DNA from: Hymenolepis diminuta
Taxonomy: Eukaryota; Platyhelminthes; Cestoda; Cyclophyllidea; Hymenolepididae
Length of the DNA: 64,000 nt
NCBI GenBank assembly: GCA_900708905.1
Contig: CAADRB010000005.1
Location: 476,602 to 540,601, forward strand
Direction of reading: 5' to 3'
Made by a program: the position numbers and the translations under genes. Of this stretch, positions 25,081-39,900 are shown piece by piece. The notes below the pieces were generated by a model that was not told the DNA's origin, did not search any database, and saw nothing but the letters and a program-made list of their open reading frames with translations. Position 1 is the stretch's first letter, and the number at the start of each line of letters is the position of its first letter.

Positions 25081-26785
25081 GAAATGATAGCTATTTTCCC
25101 CCGCTCCCAATATTTCTTCTTTGAGTAAAAATGTAATTTATTTCTTTATTTCCCCACCGATAAAAAATACTTGATAATTATTCTTATTTATTTCAGCCGT
25201 TTCCGATTGAGAGTGCGTTTCGTTAATACGCTTGTGTTGACCATAAGGTGCCTTCTGATTTGCCGTGGGTTATTAGCTTCTGTGTTAAGTTGCTATGATA
25301 CTGAGTTTTCTAGATTGTTGGCTCCGCGAGATTACCACCAGAACTCCTAGTTGGCTACGCTATAGCAGGAATTATTTAATTATTTTAAGTAAATAGCAAA
25401 AATGTGTAACAATTTGTTGATAACAAAGCTGCTCAAAAAAGAAATTTTAACTCGTTGAAAAACGCTTATCGTAAAATAGAAGCGGTTTCATATTTCACGA
25501 TTTCCATTTTGCTCAAATATAATATTCATTCAATTTTTGTTTCATCAAAAACAGGGAGAAATGGTTACATTTCATATCAGGTCTAGTAGATAAATTTGTA
25601 TCAATTTATTGATTGTCTACTGGATGAAATTTTTAATTTACATTATTCCGAGTAAATATGAAGACAAGTAAATATTATTCCACAATTTGAAAATTCTATT
25701 TAATCGTATCATTTTTGGCATATTTTCTTTGTTAACAACTTAGAAATGAATTGGATACGAAGAGTAGCGCCCAACAGCAATCCATAAATGTGGCAAAGAA
25801 ATCAGTCACCTTTTATTCTGGCCTAACTAAGGTTTATTCAAATTGGAAATAAAACATAACTATAAAAAAATACATCAGTGCTTACAAAGCTCTTTTAAGA
25901 CAAATAATATTGAATCACGTCATATCAGCACTGTGTTCGTAAATAATTTGGATTCTTTAAAGTTAATGAGTTTTATGATGACAGGATGATCTCGCTCATT
26001 TAACCTAATGAAAACACATTAAAATTTATTTCATTTCTCCAAATGATTTAAAACCTCACTGTACTAACATATATATGCTACCAGTGGGGGAACACAAAAT
26101 TATACCGCTATTTACACCCATAAGTTTAAACTGACAATCGTTAATGACCTAGGTTCCCGAATTGGCTGAAATTAAAATTCTGGCAAATATTAAGTTTGAA
26201 TTTGATGATGACGCAAAGTAAAAATGAACTATTAACCAAATAAAGTAAAATAAAACATATTAAATTTGGCGAGTTGGAAATAAGCTGACAAACCGCGATA
26301 ATTAACATGGTGATAAAAGAATAAATGACCTATGGAGGTTAACTTTGGTAAATTCATGTTATAAAAACGTAAATTTATATGTGCTCATATGTTAAATTTT
26401 TATTAATGTCTATATAAATAAAAGTAAAAAAGCTCATCATTTGAATTCTCAGTTTTATTGAAATATTTATTAGGATAATGAAAAGGAAATATGCTATATA
26501 AATGCGAATTTTCCTTCAACTTGGTGTACCGAATTCATTTATTTTCTTGATTTAACTTTGAAACATGGTGAATAGATAAGCAAGATATTGAAAGTGCATA
26601 AAAGGAAAAGTCATTTGGGTATAAATTTGATTATTTCTTTTGACATAATTCTTTTCGCTTTCAAAAATTATTGATTGATCCGAATGAAATAAAACTAAAT
26701 TTTTAAAAATTTTAACTATAGAAGGTTTAGTATGTTTTTTTATTGAAAAATGATATCCAAATATATTGCTTTTATGTAGCACCTG

Positions 26786-27046
26786 GTAAGCGCGCTATAT
26801 TTGTTGTGATTGTTAAGTAAGTTTTGTTCGTATATCCTTCTGAAATTGGTTTTAATCTTAAGTTTATGTAAAATGTTAAATCGCTTTCATTAACTTAAAT
26901 TTCCTTTTATCTTCTTGTTTTGCTACTTGTTTGATGTGATTACGTTTTTCATTGTTCGTCCCCGGATATATTCTGATAAATAGAACTTGTTTTTATTTAT
27001 GTTTTATGATAAAATTGTGAGATTTCGTTTAATTGATTTATATTAG
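26786..27046 (+). other. Candidate 5' UTR intron or trans-splice acceptor region of PSMC4
   Basis: A donor-like CACCTG|gtaagc at 26785/26786 and an acceptor-like tttatattag ending at 27046 bracket this stretch. The acceptor lies 10 nt before the PSMC4 ATG. Either a 5' UTR intron or spliced-leader trans-splicing (known in flatworms) would use this acceptor. The sequence cannot decide between them. Confidence 0.4.
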
Positions 27047-27056
27047 ATAACACGAC

Positions 27057-28948
<1,892 letters not shown>

Positions 28949-28999
28949 CATATTTCTCTCTACTTTTTGTGTATTTGCGCGCATCTGTATTCTCCCGTG

Positions 29000-29005
29000 A
29001 ATAAA
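29000..29005 (+). terminator. PSMC4 polyadenylation signal AATAAA
   Basis: A canonical AATAAA 51 nt after the PSMC4 stop codon, giving a 3' UTR of roughly 70-80 nt. It is the first such hexamer after the stop. Confidence 0.75.
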
Positions 29006-30883
29006 GTTTTGAAACTTCCTCAATTTACTGCAATTCATTAATGTTCGTCTTTTTGCTTTTACGGCATTGAAGTCTGACTTTTTTCAGTTACTTTGAGATA
29101 TTCAGTTCCATTCACTTATTGTGCAAATTACGTAGACATTCTACTGTACATTTGTTCCAATAACACGGATTCATAACAATACTCTCTATAGGTGGAAATG
29201 CCAACTTGGATTTATTTCAATTTAAGTATTTTTTCAATGTGGGTTTGAGTATTTAACCTAGTCAAAGACGTGGTCTCCCTCTAGAAAGAAAACCTCGTTC
29301 AACGCATATTTTTCTGTAGTAATTTGAATGATTTGGGGAAAATCGTAGTATTGGACTAGAACAGAATACTAGACAATAGAGTAAGCTCACGAATGTATCA
29401 CACAGCTGGATAAAGGTGCATGAATGTTAGTGTTAATGTTTCAGGAGGAAGTCTAAATGTACAGGATTAGGGGTTGTAGCCACGAGCGAGTTATTGGTGT
29501 ACACTCGGATGTATGTGCGATTGATCGCAATACACAAAGAAAATAGATCTGTGGCATCTCAGCATACTTTCTTCCAGGAATTGAAAGTAGGTCAACTATG
29601 CAGCCATTGCGGAAGCACCCACGCCGGTACTCAGATTAACTTGGATGCAGAGCGTGGATCAGTGGAGGGGGGGGGGAGAGGGGGCCAACATGTCGATAGA
29701 TACCCATCAATCTGGTTCAGACAGTAGGTGCCATTGTGGCAAAATGGTCGCTATCTCTTACTCTTTGTTGCTTCTTAGTTCATTTTTCTATCTTATCGAT
29801 TTTTATGTCCTTTCACATTAGCCTGCCTCACCTACAATTTTTCCACGCTTCTTATAGTACGCCGGCCTGCGTATCACAACCAATCTTTCACTCATTCTAT
29901 ACAAATACGTTTATTCCGTGGTTTTCTTATTTTCATTCGTTTTCCTACTTCCCACCTTCCCATTTATTGCTGGTGTTCAATATACCTATGGCCGCTCTTA
30001 AATCCTGAACCTCTGATTCTTGGGTAGCGGATGTCATCTTATGGCCACTTGAAGAAGAGGATTCATTTTAGGAAAGCAGAGACGCATTCTCTTGGGAATT
30101 ATAGTTATCATACAAGCTCTCCAAAGTGTAATTCCTTTTCGACCTACAGTGTCAAGATGAAATTGATTTTCTCAATTCTTTTACGAGCCAGAACGTCTTA
30201 CCGAGAGACACAGGTGTATTCACGTTTGTCTTAATAGTCGATGCAACCTGCTCTTCTTTAATAGCTAATTTCGTCATTGGATAACCGAAGTACTTACAGT
30301 GCCGTTCTTACATGTTTGGTCTTATTCAACGCATGTCAACGCCCATTCAGTTACTTGACATTCCATTTTATTTCTATTTCGCTACATTAAGCACTTAGCA
30401 TTGTAAAAATTATTACTCTAAACCTCGTACCCTCTTACAATAGTTATTACAGAACATTTTTAAATGTGATCTCCCTTTCGGTCTTGTTTTAAGTAATGCT
30501 CGGTCACCGTGAATGGGTGAAAGCATTCAGTATAACGCTACTACTTATAAGATGTCATCACATGTTAGCTTACCAACATAATAATATGAGAATAAGTTAA
30601 ATCTTTATAAATAAAACGAAATGGTTTATTAAATACTCTCAATATAAGGAGTGATTTGACGGTGATACGGAAAAGGGAGAAAGCAAAACGAAGGTTTATA
30701 TAAGGGAGGGGAAATTTTGTATAAGCACTTATATATGATACACTCAATGAAAGAAGACAGAGAGAGAAGGTTAAAAGGTATGAGGAGAGATACTGTACAG
30801 AATAGATAGCATGGTAGAAATGACGGTGACTGAAGAAAGACGTACGTTCTTAGCATATAGATGATGTTTCCACTTTCTTCCTC
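29006..30883. other. Convergent intergenic region between PSMC4 and DNTTIP1
   Basis: Neither strand shows a recognisable exon. A run of ten G residues at about 29667-29676 sits in a purine-rich patch, and 29740-30000 is pyrimidine-rich. The minus-strand AATAAA at 30630-30625 is a plausible DNTTIP1 polyadenylation signal, about 255 nt past the proposed stop. Confidence 0.6.
30625..30630 (-). terminator. Candidate DNTTIP1 polyadenylation signal
   Basis: AATAAA on the minus strand, and the first one seen after the proposed DNTTIP1 stop at 30884. It is supported only by position. Confidence 0.45.
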
Positions 30884-30952
30884 TTAAATCTGTCCAATTT
30901 TGAGACCGGTTTCTCCTTGTCGTCCAGATTTGTAGACGGTGTCCGACTGTGT
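30884..30952 (-). CDS. DNTTIP1: DNTTIP1 proposed last exon
   Basis: After the acceptor tttcag|ACACAG, the phase-0 frame gives TQSDTVYKSGRQGETGLKIG and two more residues before TAA at 30884. A different frame of the same exon is also open (34 residues, Lys-rich) but would need a two-base carry-over that exon 8 does not provide. Exon 8 read-through would make this exon untranslated. Confidence 0.5.
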   Translation of the reverse strand, partial: TQSDTVYKSGRQGETGLKIGQI

Positions 30953-33900
30953 CTGAAATGAAAATAATGCAATTAAAAATCGGCTTTTTCTCTAAACATA
31001 ACAATAAAAGATGACTGGTGAAAAATAAAGACCTTCCTGATGACAAATATACTCTGGGCAAAAAACTGTGTAAGTGTATTTACAAACCTGGGACTAGAAG
31101 CCTAGAATCGACCTGGTGAGGAACTCGCATTCTGATACCCAACTCTTGATTAGTATTAACCAGAACAATTAGTTATTCTGCTCAATAATGGTTTACCGAC
31201 GGGAACTGACTTTGCAGGCGTTTTTTAATGACAATCTTCCCGACTTTCCCCTGATTTCAAAGGCGGAAACTTTACGGCGTTTTACGAGAAAGGCAAATCC
31301 AGAATATGATCTTTCAGTAGAGGTTTGTTCTGAATTACAGAATATCCTACTTTGGGATGGCAAGCATAGCATATGTTTCTGGATTTGAGCAGAGAGAATC
31401 CCCCTGAACTTCATCTTTTATTGATTTCCTGAATATTCCACAGACTAAGTTGTAAAACAAGGATGGAAGGGTGAAAGCAGGCACTCGGATTGATTCCAGA
31501 GTGAAACGAGTTTTGTAGTAAGCCCGAGCCAGATTTATGACAAGAAGTAAAAAATTGGTAGTCAGCTTACATTATGATTGCGTCCATTCCTAATTAAGGG
31601 TGGAGACCGATCTCGATTACGCCAAGTTCCAGAATGTGTTGACTGCTCGGTGCTGAAGAGGTCATCTTCAAGTCCCATCTCCTCTTCAGTGAATGCGAAT
31701 TGATCCACAAACGGAGTGGATCGTTGAAGAGATGGTGGGCGACGTGCTGAAGAGGTGGATGTTTCACTATTGAAGTGTCGGTTCATAGATATGGACGAGG
31801 TACTAACTGCGCCATGTTGTCCCCCACTACTAATACTGCCGGGTGGTCGGGAACCTGCGGTATTTTGTCGGTTCAGGGTTGAATCGAAAACCTGAAGAAT
31901 ACATACACATATTGTTGTAAAGAACAAGCGCAAAATTAACAGTCAGCAACTTCAAATGTTAAGAGATACCTCTCTCGGAAACAATACAACTGGAAATAAG
32001 GAGGTAAGCTTCGCATAGAAACTCTCCTGGAGACTAATTATCACAGTCATCCAATCTTCAATCGATTTTTATCATTCTGTAGACCAATCTCTCTGGATTC
32101 TGGTGCGATAACGAAAAAGTTAATAAGAAATTTTATTTAAGCCAATCACGATTTTGAGGATAATCCTATCCTTAATTATGCTCTATTTCAATAATTTTGT
32201 TTCCATTAGAGAATGAGAAGTTTTATGAAAAATAGGGAAAAAAAATTAATATTTGAAAGAATATGTATGCCTTAGACATTATATGCTATATGAACCACTT
32301 CTTTTTTATCTTATTAACCACATTTCTTATTCCCCTTATTCACTGCTTACCCAGGATTAGAACTTGTAAGTTATTTTGCACCTCTATGGACATAATAGAA
32401 AGTGTCAGAGATATATCGGGTCTAGGAATTAGATGAAAGAAGTTCTTGTAACTTACGACACTGGATCATGAGTTTTCAAGGAAGGGAAACATATACGCAA
32501 AATTATGATAGAGTAATGATTGGATGATCAGATTTGCATTAACTGCACGTACTAACAGACCGTTATTGAAACAATAACTAATGCCAGTGGAGATAGGTGC
32601 ATCCACTTATCTAAATTGATATGCCCTCAAAGATATGTACTTCCATTTAACACGAAGTTAATATAATTTTCTCGACATTTGAATATCACTAACTTCCCAT
32701 CGATATCCAGTGCTCAACCAAAGTTTAGACAGAATCAACTGACAAAACTATCAATAACTATAAGATGAAGAGACAATCAACCACTGGCTTAAACCAACTA
32801 AGCATTCTGTAGCTTTAAAGATAGGTGTGACGCCACCATCTAACCTTTTAAATTTTGTAGTTCCAAATGCAAACTGGTACCCATTTCAATTATCACTTTA
32901 CTGCTTTAAAGCCTAACCTCCAACGGAGTTTAACGAACTCAAAGATTTCGACCAATATAAGTTTTAAGAACAAGGGAGAAAGTAATAAAACACGAGCCCC
33001 AGAGAAATCTTTGATTTTCATATTCCACTTTCCTCTGGAATTTTGATATTTAAATTTACATATCAAAGTAACCACATCGTATGTTTGGTGTAAATATTAA
33101 ACGATTATATTCTTTTGATTAAATGGATAGAATAAATAAAATCTTGTACGATGAAATGAACGAGAGAAAAAGGAAAGAGAGAGAATACCATGAATGAGAT
33201 AGTCCCTTACTCTCTAGAATGGAATAACTAGCATGGATTTTATCGAAAACTATTCAAACGAGCGGTCAATAACTGCCTTATGTGCATAAGCCTCAAGGAG
33301 ACAGAAGCATGAGATCAACCCCCCATTCCAGTAGGCAAATAAGTAGTATATTTGTCATGTGTACATTGGAAATATGAGAAATAACTCCTTATAATTTACG
33401 GAAAAGCAAAGAAATGGTAAAGCGAGCGAGAAAGTCAATTGATGTGGGTGGTAAATGATATCGAATTTATAGATCAATAATAAATGAGTGACTAATATCT
33501 AATTCAACTAAACACTCCGTAGGAATGAAACAGAAGCTTGAGATACCCCGGACTTCAGTAGACAAATAAGTAACATATTCACAACTGGTACAAACCGAAA
33601 ACATGGCAAATATTTTCGTCACGTGTTAATTCACACACACATATTAGCGTTTTCTAGGCACACTGCCATTGTTGTCTGCCATTTATTCTCTCCCCCTCAT
33701 GAACTAACAGGCCTCTACAGTCCAGTGCGCTGCGCTAGCTGAACACATTTTATGCACGAGTCTAAGACAAACAAGCAAGGTATCGAAAATTATGCGTGAA
33801 ATTTACCTGCCCCGTAGCATTTAATTTAAAAAAAGGACATGATATAATGGTCGGTAGCCTGTAATAAAGCTACGCTGTTGCCAATGCCACTTTGCTAGGC

Positions 33901-36900
33901 ACCCAATGAGGTTGCAATATGGTTACATTTGACCAGATCCCCAGTAGGATAACCCACAGGGCTTATAGTACAGTGATGGCTTCTTTTACACTATCTTAGA
34001 GAAAATAAACTTATATATTAGTTGTCGTGGCATAGTGGTCAATGCATTCGTCTGCGAAATCAGATATCGCGGGTTCGATATCCATCAGAGGTACTCAGTG
34101 AGTGGAATGCCCAGCCTCACTGATCAAGCCTGGCTAATGCTAAGGGTGATGTAAATCGTGCTTCTCAACTGGAGAAGTTTCATGATGCTAGCCCTATATT
34201 CAATATGTGTAGAGTTTGGAAAATAATATACATCTGTTAGTTATGAGTTTGGTTGACTACCTGGCTGGACAGTAATATCAAGCGGTGAGATTTTTTTTTC
34301 AGGAACGAATTACCTTTACAGAATTTTATGAATCCTGACCAAGGCACTGCAAATATTTAGTTGTGCTTCCTTTTAGCATAGACTCAAGCAAAAATAGAGA
34401 AGAGTATCTCCGGTTGAGATGAACTTTTTATTCATCCAGGATACTAAGACGGAGTTATCAAGAGCAAGGACCACATTTTCAAAACACGTTGAGAGAAGCA
34501 TTTTCTGACATTCAACTTCAATAGAGCAGTAGCATTCCAAGGCCTTAATGGCTAAGAAACTCACACTCTATTATTCCCTCTTGACCAGTATTAATTAGTA
34601 CGATTCGACGTGGGATGTATGCCAATGACTGTCACTTCCGCGACCTCGGAATAGGCCAAGGTGCATAATGAGTGTATGCAAACATGTGCATGATGTAAAA
34701 TCAGATGTAGATTAGCAAGTGAACTTGAATGTTACCTGAGATTTAGAGTACTCCAGGGTATTCCTATCGTAGAACAAGTAAGTGAATGGCAAGCTTCAGT
34801 TTGTACTTATAAGAATTACCACACCTTTTCATCAACCATTTTGTTCAAACTTCATCCGCCAATCTTTAGTAGTAGAGATATGATGTCATTCACAAAATGG
34901 GAAAACTGATGTGCAGTTGTACGCACCGGTGATTTAACAATAATACATACCATATAACTCAGTCGTAACATTTTAATTAATTAGCTTCTGAAATCAAAAT
35001 TTGCAACTTCAGCTCACCTTCTGAAAAAGCCAAGAAGGTAAGATGAATTGAGAAAGAGGTTGTCGAGTAGTTGGGATCACCGTTCCTTCCTCTCTTTCCT
35101 CCAGAGCGGCCACCTCTTGGATCTGTTTGGCAAGTACTAGGAAAGCCTTTGCGCCAGAGTTGGGAAGATGACCAGCTCGAGACAACCAGCCCTTGTCTTC
35201 TCGGTCGCAGGCGTAGCGGAAGATCCAGGGATGTTTCGAGTAGATACGGCCGCGAGCTGCGCCTAGGCCCAACCATCTAAAAGGGATAGAGGTCAAGAGA
35301 AAAAAATAATTCCAGCGCAAATATGAGGCAAAACTAGTTTAATCGATAAATTACTCGATTAATACTGGCCTCTATCAAATATCTTGACGCAGGCTACATT
35401 TACTAAGTTCATACTGAGACTTGAATTTTAAAAAAGGAATAGTACGCGATTTTGGTCCCTGGGTATTTTGCAAATCCGTTACTGCCTGTTATTAACTGGT
35501 ATTAACAGCCATTTCAAAACCTACGTGCGCATTCACAGATCTCAAACCGATAACATTACCTAAAATGAGGGTTGGATACGCAACAGTTACGTCAATAGCG
35601 CATAATCAAAATATCTAAATTTCATACAATCTCTTACCACAAAACAAACAAGTTTCTTCCAAAGTTAATGCAAATCTCCATTCCAGATAAAAAGGAAATT
35701 CATTCCGCTAAAAACTCATCCAAGGTACAAATGAGCATATATGTCGATAGAGATTAGAATTCCGTGGAAACAGACAGGTGAGGGAACGTTAATGGTGGAA
35801 AGGAGAAATTAACTACAAAAGAGGAATTCATTGTAATCGTTAGATCAGTCGCCTAATGAATGTACACATTGTAGACATGCAATCAATTAAGTATATATTG
35901 AGAAAATTAATTAATTGGGTTCCAGTATTTTAATGACTGGAGTATAGTATATTATATGTTTACGTAGTACTATTTATTTATTCTTATAACATTCAGATAA
36001 TACCATTCATATATGATATGAGGGCATGGTGGCCATCTTCAGTTTCTAAAGTAATGCCGGTTTTTAGAGCACAAACGAGCATTTGAGAAATGGAGAACAC
36101 AAATGGGAGCCATATTTGTGAACGAAAAGGAAAAACTAAAAAAAGCAGTACTGATTCATTAAAAACTCTAGACCTGACGCCCTATGTTTGGACATTATAT
36201 CTAACGTCCAATCAACGCAAAATCTCTGTAGTTAATGTGCAATTAGCAACGTTCACTGTCAATTAAGTTGCAGGACAGTTTTCACATGAGTTAATTCTGT
36301 TAAAAAATCGTTGCTGGCCTCATAAAATCTGCTCTTAGGTGCGAGAAAATACAAGTAAATCGAGATCGCATGACCAACTACGGAAATGAATCAATCGGTC
36401 CACAAGCTCTGAATATCGTGGACAGCATTTCATCTATGAAACTAGGAGTTAACAGCTCTGTTTCCTATGAGGATATGGACAGCACAATGCTTCCAGATCT
36501 CCTACAATACAGAATTTCTGGGTTTTAATGGCAAGGGCATAGCTACGCCCGATTATCAAGGCCCATTTATTCATGTGGTGAGACTTAATTTGGGAAACAA
36601 GGTGACCATTAAAACTTGGAGAAAGTCACCTTATATATGGCATTAGGGTATTAAATTACCACTCAGTCATTACGGATTATTACTATTATTATTAATACTA
36701 CACTATCAGTAATACACCCAATTAATTGAGTTACCGGAAGAACCCAAAGAATTTTTAATGAATTAAGCATAGCCTTGTACAATTATTAAGCCACATTGAT
36801 TTGTAGTAATGTAATTAGTGTGATGAGATTTTAAGCGGGAATTATTGAGTAGGATTATTATTATTCAGTCCCTAGAGTAATGCTCACATTTTCGATAGAA

Positions 36901-39900
36901 TAAACGGGAGAGGGGGGGAGGAATTCTAGTAATGCATTAAAAACTCTACGTCAGCAGATATAATGAAGAAGCACACATAAAAATAGTATACATTCATTAC
37001 ACGCTGATGATTGGAAGAACACCAACTTGAGAGAATTGATTTATTGCATCCATTCTAAGGGGGTGGGGTCTAAAAAGCTTTGTAGCTTTATATTTGATAG
37101 CCGCTTATTTATACTTTGCGAACAATGAATAAAAGAAACTTTTCTATAAAAATGGTGATTCATTAAACAAAATTCCCCAATTAGTGATGTTTTAACTCAG
37201 CCATTTACCGACCAATCAATTTAAACTAAAACTTCGATTTACCATTTCACGTTTAAAGAACCATTATCATTAAAATAGTTATTATATTATTGTTGCTGCT
37301 CAAATACGTTAATTTTACCTAATACTAGCAATCGACTATACTATTCCAGTTTTATGAACACTTCTAACACTCAATGAAATCTTAGCCGAAGATTATTTCT
37401 GAATAGATGATCCTAGAGCTCAATACTTCTAAAGAGATGACTCGAAGCTCAGGAAATACTCCAATATAAATCGAGACATAAGAAAAATTGATGATTGAAG
37501 GGATAGTAGATAACGAGAAGACAGAAAAATATAAGTTTGAGTCGAAAATATACATTCTAACATCATTAAGTGGGCAGATATTTCGAGATAGACATGATGA
37601 CCTATACATATACATAATCAATCGACATAAAGGGAATTTCCCTATGGAGGAGACAAAGATTGCCTAAGGCCTCACAAAAACCCTTATGAGCATACGTCAT
37701 CATAAGGAAAATAGGTTAAATGCATAAAAACAACCATTTATTAGTTTATTAATACCCTAATTTTGTAAAATAGAGTTTAATGAGAAAAATGAAACCTGAT
37801 ACTTATTTTTGGGCATCACAGCTCAAGACTTAACACAAGGCACTCATTATCCAATCTCCCAGGGAAGAAGACTCGTTCATATTCTCTATCCAGATCTGTC
37901 TAGCCTACCACAACTCATAGAAGACCAATTGTAGTAGCGGGACTGACTACGAATGAAAACTCACGAATTTGCACAGGAGCCCAGTGCAAAGGTGTCTGAG
38001 GGAAGAAGTTGGGGAGAAGGATGATCAGATACTGGGAGAGGATGGAAGGAGTGCCCGGTCGCATTACTCGGCACATCCGAGGTTATGGAGGAGGCCCGTC
38101 CATGACTCGTGTTGTCTGGCAATCTGGAGGATCAAATAAAGAGTTAAATGAAGGAATAAATAAATTATAAAATATAAATTAATAAACTTAAAGCCATAAT
38201 TATAATAACAAGGTCAAACAGCGGAGAGTAAAAATTGGCAAGGAACATTACGAATAGACAGCGTTGCGATATATGTACAAGCTGTTTAGTAATTAGAAGC
38301 TGGACAATATAACACTAGCATACAGATTTTGACCAATATCGAATTAACTTTAATCAACAGTTGACCTGATAATTCTGCAGCCCTGATGAAGTAAAGTTCT
38401 CCTAATTTCCTAACTCACGTCCACTACCTACTCTACAATTCTCCCTTAAACTGGGAACATGTTCCCTCTTTATGAACTTCACTTCCTATATGTTGGGATG
38501 TTCCCCCATGTAGAAAGGCTGGAAATTTTTTTAGCTCTGCAATAGGAAATAAAAAGGGATATCTCAAGACATACAGGACATGAGGAACCAAAGAAAATAT
38601 TGTCTAACGGAACTCGGCATAGGGACACATAGAGTAGGTATCCCAGGTCAGGACAACTAGGTCCTATCTCTCACAACATTGTCCCTTTTCCATCACTTTG
38701 TATGCTGAAGGTCGTAATTAGTTAGATGGGCGATAATTGTACCAGACTATTCGAACCTAACTATTGGATCTCAAAGCTACCTTTCTCCTCCGAAAATATA
38801 TTCATTAATCTATTAGCGAATAAATTGGAGCGGCTTCTCAAATACCTCTGTTCGGCTTTTCCAAGTAATTTAAATTATTCATTAAACACTTGGGACTGGT
38901 TCACCAATTTTTCCCCTATGTTATATAATCATGCACAGATGTACTAAATGAATAAAGGAAATCAATCAAGAATAGGCAACATTAAAGTAAGGAAAGCTAA
39001 GATTTTTTTAAAACCCGTGGGGTTCATAACGCTACCAGGGCTGATCAAAAGAATTCTCGTGTGCGCTATTCTGAAAAGTGCGATGTGTTACTGATTGCAT
39101 AGCTATCAAGTGCGAGTGCGTGAAGAGGTCTCCCTAGCCAATCAGTAGTGGCGTTAATCATATTTAATAACTAAACATGCTGATAGTTTAAATATAGCCG
39201 CAATAAACTCTTTCCACGCAGTTCCTTCTTTGTTCTCGCTAGCCAATGTCGGGGGCAAAATTTATATCAGAAGACCCTGCTATTTAGATTTCCGAGAAGA
39301 TTACTAAGATTTGGCAAAAAGGCTTATTTGCGTAGCATCCACTACAAACCTTTATGATGGGCGTGGCAAATCTAGAGCAGACCAACAGTGGACTGGTGTT
39401 TATCAATTAAAAAGCAAATATAGACAGAATACGCACGTTTATCAATGGCCAATTTAATATAAATGCAGATGAAGACGGTAATTCAGGGAGGAGAATCTCT
39501 CGAAGACCGATATTTTACCTAGTACGCACTTCTAACTCCTAACTTTTCCGACCTAATCACGAATTAACATCATTAAAATGAGTTTTACAGACAGAACCTT
39601 TGCGACGGGCGTGGAAAGTCGAGGGCAAGAAACGGTAAACGGAGACGAAAAAATACCACACGCATTTGTCCAAGATAGAGACGGTAATTCATAGATAATT
39701 GAAGCTAATTAATTATATTTCTTTTTGCTATAAGAAATGATATTTTAATTAAAAATTTCGGCTTTTTTCCACAAAAATAAAAACGTGAGATCAATTTATT
39801 GGAAAGGAGATATTAATATAATCTGGGTTGCTAATACGATATTCCTAGGTATTCATTGAGTTGTGTAAGGGGTAGAGTTGAGAGAACGAAAAGGAGAGGA

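Larger units (their letters stand above)
14949..26780. other. Large intergenic region; no gene supported, old repeats present
   Basis: I read both strands for recognisable exons and found none. The open frames are under 90 codons and show no conserved motifs; that at 18803-19066 on the minus strand is the most protein-like. SINE-like copies lie at about 20660-20910 and 24870-25080, and a short TA/TG repeat at 20614-20633. GC-richer patches at about 16600-16780 and 18300-18760 are unexplained. The remainder is AT-rich sequence of no visible structure. Confidence 0.6.
31892..35017 (-). other. DNTTIP1 intron 7 with SINE copy and a local duplication
   Basis: The intron is 3.1 kb. It contains a SINE-like copy at 34021-34200 and a direct duplication at 33301-33384 and 33530-33612. 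No other exon was seen. Confidence 0.75.

Noticed and set aside
31188..31388. 66-codon plus-strand frame, protein-like in appearance
   Set aside because: It lies in the proposed last DNTTIP1 intron on the opposite strand, with no homology recognised and no splice context.
34021..34095. Functional tRNA gene
   Set aside because: The A and B boxes are present, but the acceptor ends do not pair convincingly and the same head recurs with a shared body, so a SINE is the better explanation.
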